A stretch of 64,000 nt of DNA from Neobacillus drentensis (GTDB taxonomy: Bacteria > Bacillota > Bacilli > Bacillales > Cytobacillaceae), in assembly GCF_021560175.1 (NCBI RefSeq), contig NZ_CP091110.1, positions 3,474,501-3,538,500 on the forward strand, written 5' to 3'. The translations under genes and the position numbers were made by a program. Every line of letters starts with the position of its first letter. The stretch's first letter is position 1. The notes under the pieces were generated by a model. That model saw only the letters and a program-made list of their open reading frames with translations. It was not told the origin of the DNA and did no database searches. This document shows, piece after piece, positions 60,220 to 64,000 of this stretch.

Positions 60220-60744
60220 CTATCTCATTCTCTCCAAAGGAATTGGGAACCTATTCAACAAGAATACGATCCAAATAATCGATAACCCCCATGCCAAAAG
60301 GGGGTTTTTAAAATGGATTCTAAACATGTTGAACATAACAATATTAAATAGGACTGACCACGTCATACTCCAGCCATGATAATGATTGATTAGGTTCAAA
60401 TAATGTAAATTTATGTATTCTAATATTGAATAAAGAAAAATCCAAAAGCTTACCCACCCAGCTTGTTTCCATTTGGATTTCGGAAAACGTCCTAAATATA
60501 GAAAGATCGTTGATGGATAACCAATAAACATGATGATTATACTGATAATAGTATGATTTCTTAAGATGTTTTTAGCAAACATCGTTTCTTGATAACTCCA
60601 CATCCAATAATTGTAAAACAAGAAATTTTTTAATAAGTCTCCGACAATAAAGAACAAGATGGTTGAATAATAGAGACGCCAACTCCGCCAATCCCCCCAA
60701 ATGATTGCTGCCAATAGGAAAACTGCCACATATAAGATGAGCAT
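60220..60744 (-). CDS. CBO0543-family membrane protein
   Basis: A 174-residue protein with five or six hydrophobic helices; GDLLKNFLFYNYWMWSY and YINLHYLNLINHYHGWSMTWS are typical of the CBO0543 family found in many spore formers. Function unknown. The site GGAG lies 9 bases before ATG. Monocistronic. Confidence 0.85.
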   Translation of the reverse strand: MLILYVAVFLLAAIIWGDWRSWRLYYSTILFFIVGDLLKNFLFYNYWMWSYQETMFAKNILRNHTIISIIIMFIGYPSTIFLYLGRFPKSKWKQAGWVSFWIFLYSILEYINLHYLNLINHYHGWSMTWSVLFNIVMFNMFRIHFKNPLLAWGLSIIWIVFLLNRFPIPLERMR

Positions 60745-60932
60745 ACTTTACACTCCGCTTTGTTTTATCTCTATTTTTTCCTATTGTTCTTTTAACATGT
60801 ATGAAGGTTGATTTTCTGAAACGACTTTTGGGACAAGATTATTGGATTTCTAAAGATCGATCCCTTTATCGGTATGAACGGACAAATTCTCCGATTTAAT
60901 AACCAGTTTTGTCCCCATCCAAATGTTCTTAG

Positions 60933-62060
60933 CTATCCATTTCTCCCATTTCCAATTGCCCCCGCTACATCGTAAAGATTAAAATCGATCTCTGTTGGCT
61001 TCCCTGCAACATGCTTAGCGAGCTCCGCACCAATGTACGGTCCACTCGTAAGCCCCGAGGCACCAAGACCATTTGCCACATAAATGCCATCATAATCAGG
61101 CAAAGCCCCCATCACCGGTAAAAAGCCCGGTGTAAAAGGCCTAAACCCCACGCGTGTTTCAAGATAAGTACTATCAGAAAGCCCTGGTGCAACTTCTAGA
61201 GCCTTATTCAAAATCTCTTGGATGCCGCCTGCCGTTACACGGGGATCAAAACCGGCTTCATTTTCATGGGTTGAACCAACGACCACTCGTCCATTTTCAA
61301 AAGTAAGGATATATTGATTACTAACCGGCATGACCACAGGCCATGAACCAGTATCTGCATTTGGCAATTCAAGATGGATGATTTGCGCCTTTTGCGGCTT
61401 AACGAAAAACTCAACCCCTAAGGGCGCCAATAACTCTTTCGACCAAGCCCCTCCGGTTACTATGACCTGATCCGCCGGCAGCAAAGTCCCCTCCAAGTGA
61501 ATACCCATAAAACGTTTGCCCTCTGTAACAATCGATGCATTCCCTCTCAATAACGAAGCTCCATGTTTTTGTGCGGCCCTCATCAGGGCATCACGAACAG
61601 CTCTGCCATCCACCCGTGCCCCGCCACTTACATACACAGCCCCATATTCGTCCGCTAAAGCCGGGAATAAACTCTTTGTTTCAGAAGGACTCAAAATACT
61701 AATTTCTCCGATTTCAGGGGCATCCTCACGGCGTTTTCTTGCCCGCTCTGCCATCTGTTCAAGCTTTTCAGGAACCGTATGCAGATTAATAGCGCCGACA
61801 CGTTTATACCCTGTATTTGTTTCACCATCTGCTTCCAGCTGCGCAATTAACTTCGGATAATAACTTGCACCACCTTTCGCCAGTTCATACCAGGCTTTAT
61901 TCCGCCGCTGCGAAAGCCAAGGACATACAATTCCAGCTGCCGCATCAGTGGCTTGACCTGAATCATAACGATCGATTACCAGAACTTCTGCACCTAATTT
62001 GGCTAAATGGTAGGCGGTGGACGCGCCAAGAATTCCCGCACCTATAACAATAATTTTCAT
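60933..62060 (-). CDS. FAD-dependent amine/amino acid oxidoreductase (DAO family)
   Basis: A 375-residue flavoenzyme with the N-terminal FAD fold VIGAGILGASTAYHLAKLGAEVLVID, the CPWLSQRRNKAWYELAKGGA segment seen in D-amino-acid dehydrogenase and glycine-oxidase-like proteins, and the C-terminal FAD motif GIYVANGLGASGLTSGPYIGAELA. It probably oxidises an amino acid or N-methylated amine; substrate unknown. AAAAGGTG precedes ATG. Not in the thi operon where glycine oxidase ThiO is found. Confidence 0.9.
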   Translation of the reverse strand: MKIIVIGAGILGASTAYHLAKLGAEVLVIDRYDSGQATDAAAGIVCPWLSQRRNKAWYELAKGGASYYPKLIAQLEADGETNTGYKRVGAINLHTVPEKLEQMAERARKRREDAPEIGEISILSPSETKSLFPALADEYGAVYVSGGARVDGRAVRDALMRAAQKHGASLLRGNASIVTEGKRFMGIHLEGTLLPADQVIVTGGAWSKELLAPLGVEFFVKPQKAQIIHLELPNADTGSWPVVMPVSNQYILTFENGRVVVGSTHENEAGFDPRVTAGGIQEILNKALEVAPGLSDSTYLETRVGFRPFTPGFLPVMGALPDYDGIYVANGLGASGLTSGPYIGAELAKHVAGKPTEIDFNLYDVAGAIGNGRNG

Positions 62061-62227
62061 AAGTCACCTTTTTTAGTTTAGTTGTTCATTCCATATGTAA
62101 ATTCAAATCTAATAGTATCAAAATAGTGAACCGAATGAAACATTTGTAGTAGTTTTATCACCCGTATAGAAAAAGCTAATTTGGTAAAACTAACCACGCT
62201 GCGGACACATATAAAGGGGCCGTTACA

Positions 62228-63223
62228 TTGAAATCAAAAAAGCAATTAAAAAAACAAATGGAAAATAAAACAGTTTTGATCTGGAAGATGGGAGTGGCCT
62301 CTGCCCTATCATGGGAGATTGCAAAACTAGCAGGGTCTACCCATCCCTACTTGGCACCCATTTCGGTTATTCTTTGCTTACAAACAACGATCGACCGTTC
62401 GATTCGTTTCTCCTATCAAAGAATGGTAGGAACCGTTATTGGTATCGTTATTGTCGTACTATTGGAACCTTTTGTGAACGTAAATGGCTGGACGTTGGGG
62501 AGCTTGATCATCGTTGGATGCTTTATCGCAAAATGGTTAAAACGTGAAGAAACTGCGATCCATCAAGTCGCTTTAACTGTATTGCTTGTCTTTGTATTGG
62601 GGAAAAAAGCTGGGGACTATCCAATCGATCGGTTTCGTGATACCTTAATCGGGGCACTCGCCGCGGTGTTGATTCAAATGATGATCCACCCGCCAAATTA
62701 TTCAAAACAAGCTTTAACCAAGTGCTCGGACTGCTCAAGCCATATCGCAAGTGTTTTTACGAAACTAGCACTATGGCTAGAAAACGGTTCTGATCTAACA
62801 CAAGAAAAAGAACTGCAAAACGACTTGAAAAAACTTCAACAAGAGCTGCAACTCTGTAAGTTTGTTCTGAAAGATGCAAAAGAAAGTTTGAAATATAACC
62901 CGTTCGGACAAAAAAGTAACGTAATACTTGAGGAATGTGACCAAAAAATGATGTTATTTTCAGAGGGGTATATTTACCTGAAAACAACGGTAGACACTTT
63001 TATTGCCTGGGCTAAAGCAGGGTCTCTCACAACAACTGACCAAATTACTTGGGCAAATCAACAATCCACAATAGCTCATTTTTTTACACAGAGTATGGGT
63101 CAAGAGGAATCAAGGAATCTTTTAACGATATCGCTCCCTGCAGAACAAAAGAACCATCAATACCAGGTGGCACTCTATCAAGGGACATCTCTTTTTTTAG
63201 AAAAAATAAAAACCGTTACCTGA
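62228..63223 (+). CDS. FUSC/aromatic acid exporter family membrane protein (YqjA-like)
   Basis: A 331-residue protein: the N-terminal ~150 residues hold about four to five membrane helices (SALSWEIAKLAGSTHPYLAPISVILCL, VGTVIGIVIVVLLEPFV), and the remainder is a soluble helical domain. The RDTLIGALAAVLIQMMIHPPN end of the membrane part is typical of the FUSC/ArAE group. Such proteins are thought to export aromatic acids or related compounds. The TTG start at 62228 follows AAAGGGG. Substrate unknown. Confidence 0.85.
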   Translation: MKSKKQLKKQMENKTVLIWKMGVASALSWEIAKLAGSTHPYLAPISVILCLQTTIDRSIRFSYQRMVGTVIGIVIVVLLEPFVNVNGWTLGSLIIVGCFIAKWLKREETAIHQVALTVLLVFVLGKKAGDYPIDRFRDTLIGALAAVLIQMMIHPPNYSKQALTKCSDCSSHIASVFTKLALWLENGSDLTQEKELQNDLKKLQQELQLCKFVLKDAKESLKYNPFGQKSNVILEECDQKMMLFSEGYIYLKTTVDTFIAWAKAGSLTTTDQITWANQQSTIAHFFTQSMGQEESRNLLTISLPAEQKNHQYQVALYQGTSLFLEKIKTVT

Positions 63224-63256
63224 CCCTCATCACATCACTGTAAGCTTGAGGGTCAA
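63220..63256. terminator. Hairpin between convergent genes, possible terminator
   Basis: TGACCCTCA and TGAGGGTCA arms; no U run on either strand. Confidence 0.4.
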
Positions 63257-63263
63257 GTACTGG

Positions 63264-63980
63264 TTATACTCCTCGTTTATTACCCCATAATAACGTATGC
63301 AATTGCGGCAGAACTTTAACGTTATTAAGGTCCGGATCCAACATCACTTTATCAATAAGACGCTCATATTGATTTAATAAATCGACTAGCAGCTTCTGGT
63401 TATCTGCTGTGGTGATATCATGATTACCAACCTGCATAAAGAAAGGAACGCCAGGATAGCGGTGGTGAATAGTTCTTGCATACTCATAATCATGTTCATC
63501 AAAAATGACGACCTTTAAGCTCACATTACTTTCTTTCAGGTTTTCAATAATCATATCTAATACTTCGAAATCCGTTACCATGTTGGAACTTGGCGGTTTC
63601 GGGGAAATCGTTAATTCATCAATCTTAACAAACCAATCCTGCCACTTGCTCCCCTGTGTTTCCAATCCAATTTTGATCTGATGATCCTGCAAAATATCGA
63701 TCAATGCATCAAGATTTTTTAAGAGAGCAGGATTTCCACCAGAAATGGTGACAAAAGAGAAATTGTCCCCGCCAATTCGTTTTAACTCGGTCCAGATCTC
63801 TTCTGCTTCCATCATCCGGATATCGTCTTTCCCTGAACCATCCCATGTAAAGGCAGAATCACACCAGCTGCAGGAATAATCACATCCGGCGGTTCTGACA
63901 AACATCGTTTTTTGGCCAATAACCATTCCTTCCCCTTGAATCGTTGGTCCAAAAACTTCCATTACGGGAATTTTACTCAT
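63264..63980 (-). CDS. queE: 7-carboxy-7-deazaguanine synthase (radical SAM)
   Basis: It converts 6-carboxy-5,6,7,8-tetrahydropterin to 7-carboxy-7-deazaguanine in preQ1/queuosine synthesis. The 238-residue protein has the radical-SAM cluster motif CDYSCSWCDS (CxxxCxxC), FGPTIQGEGMVIGQ at the start and the family's VTISGGNPALL. Its start ATG overlaps an upstream TGA by ATGA, so it sits in an operon, most likely behind queD (inference). GGAGTGG precedes ATG. The end is 40 bp from a hairpin. Confidence 0.95.
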   Translation of the reverse strand: MSKIPVMEVFGPTIQGEGMVIGQKTMFVRTAGCDYSCSWCDSAFTWDGSGKDDIRMMEAEEIWTELKRIGGDNFSFVTISGGNPALLKNLDALIDILQDHQIKIGLETQGSKWQDWFVKIDELTISPKPPSSNMVTDFEVLDMIIENLKESNVSLKVVIFDEHDYEYARTIHHRYPGVPFFMQVGNHDITTADNQKLLVDLLNQYERLIDKVMLDPDLNNVKVLPQLHTLLWGNKRGV

Positions 63981-64000
63981 TTTCCATCCACTCCCGTCTT
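63977..64000 (-). CDS. Last codons of an upstream gene (possibly queD), cut by window edge
   Basis: A frame ending KTGVDGK-stop overlaps the queE start as ATGA. In bacilli queD precedes queE, but only eight codons are visible, so identity is inferred from gene order. Confidence 0.3.
   Translation of the reverse strand, partial: KTGVDGK

Noticed and set aside
60803..60901. A 32-codon plus-strand frame between the CBO0543 and DAO genes
   Set aside because: No ribosome binding site and no similarity I recognise; possibly a remnant but not supportable.

Overview
The window reads as chromosome of a low-GC, endospore-forming member of the Bacillaceae (Bacillus/Neobacillus-like; genus is inference). 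Signs are AGGAGG-type ribosome binding sites, many TTG/GTG starts, a proline T-box, a lysine riboswitch, CcpA (cre) and Rex operator-like sites, an alpha/beta small acid-soluble spore protein and a GerA-type germinant receptor operon. No rRNA, tRNA, CRISPR array, prophage or complete insertion sequence was seen.

Layout. 1-8.7 kb (all minus): a nuclease-helicase cut by the window edge, proBA behind a T-box, an FAD monooxygenase, an SF1 helicase and a lone HemD-like gene. 8.8-12.8 kb: a four-gene germinant receptor operon (A, C, small membrane protein, B). 13-21 kb: small unknown genes, a hotdog thioesterase, a VanW lipoprotein, a formate/nitrite channel, proline dehydrogenase and a drug exporter. 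21-26 kb: a solitary ftsZ, a hydroxyacid dehydrogenase with a YdeI-like protein, DinB and a sirtuin. 26-31 kb: a 46-codon zinc-ribbon gene, adhE with two Rex-like operators, and a secreted CAP-domain protein. 31-38 kb: lysine-riboswitch dapA, SDR, aldo/keto reductase, a DUF2243/CtaG-like pair, the NAD(P)HX repair enzyme and a spore SASP. 38-44 kb: TerC, flavin reductase, MltG-like fragment, aldo/keto reductase and an acetolactate-synthase-like enzyme. 44-48 kb: a two-gene 2-oxoacid:ferredoxin oxidoreductase. 48-58 kb: an altered PRPP synthetase paralogue, a DUF155 protein, a 1702-residue secreted pectin enzyme, and a TetR-ftsH pair. 58-64 kb: a solute symporter pair, DAO oxidase, FUSC-type exporter and queE.

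How genes work together. AdhE, the formate/nitrite channel and the ferredoxin-linked oxidoreductase point to fermentative or low-oxygen metabolism, with Rex and CcpA sites as likely control. proBA and proline dehydrogenase are the two arms of proline metabolism. The pectin enzyme carries an acetylesterase and a lyase for rhamnogalacturonan in one chain, with a perfect cre match upstream.

Most notable: (i) a PRPP synthetase paralogue with substitutions at the catalytic loop; (ii) extra-looking copies of ftsZ and ftsH outside their usual neighbourhoods, the FtsH resembling the clostridial type and sitting with a TetR gene and nested palindromes; (iii) the acetylesterase-lyase fusion; (iv) two exact-period tandem arrays (4 x 52 bp and 8 x 21 bp) and several palindromic repeats placed at gene 3' ends or inside the proBA leader. 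No convincing new defence system was found.
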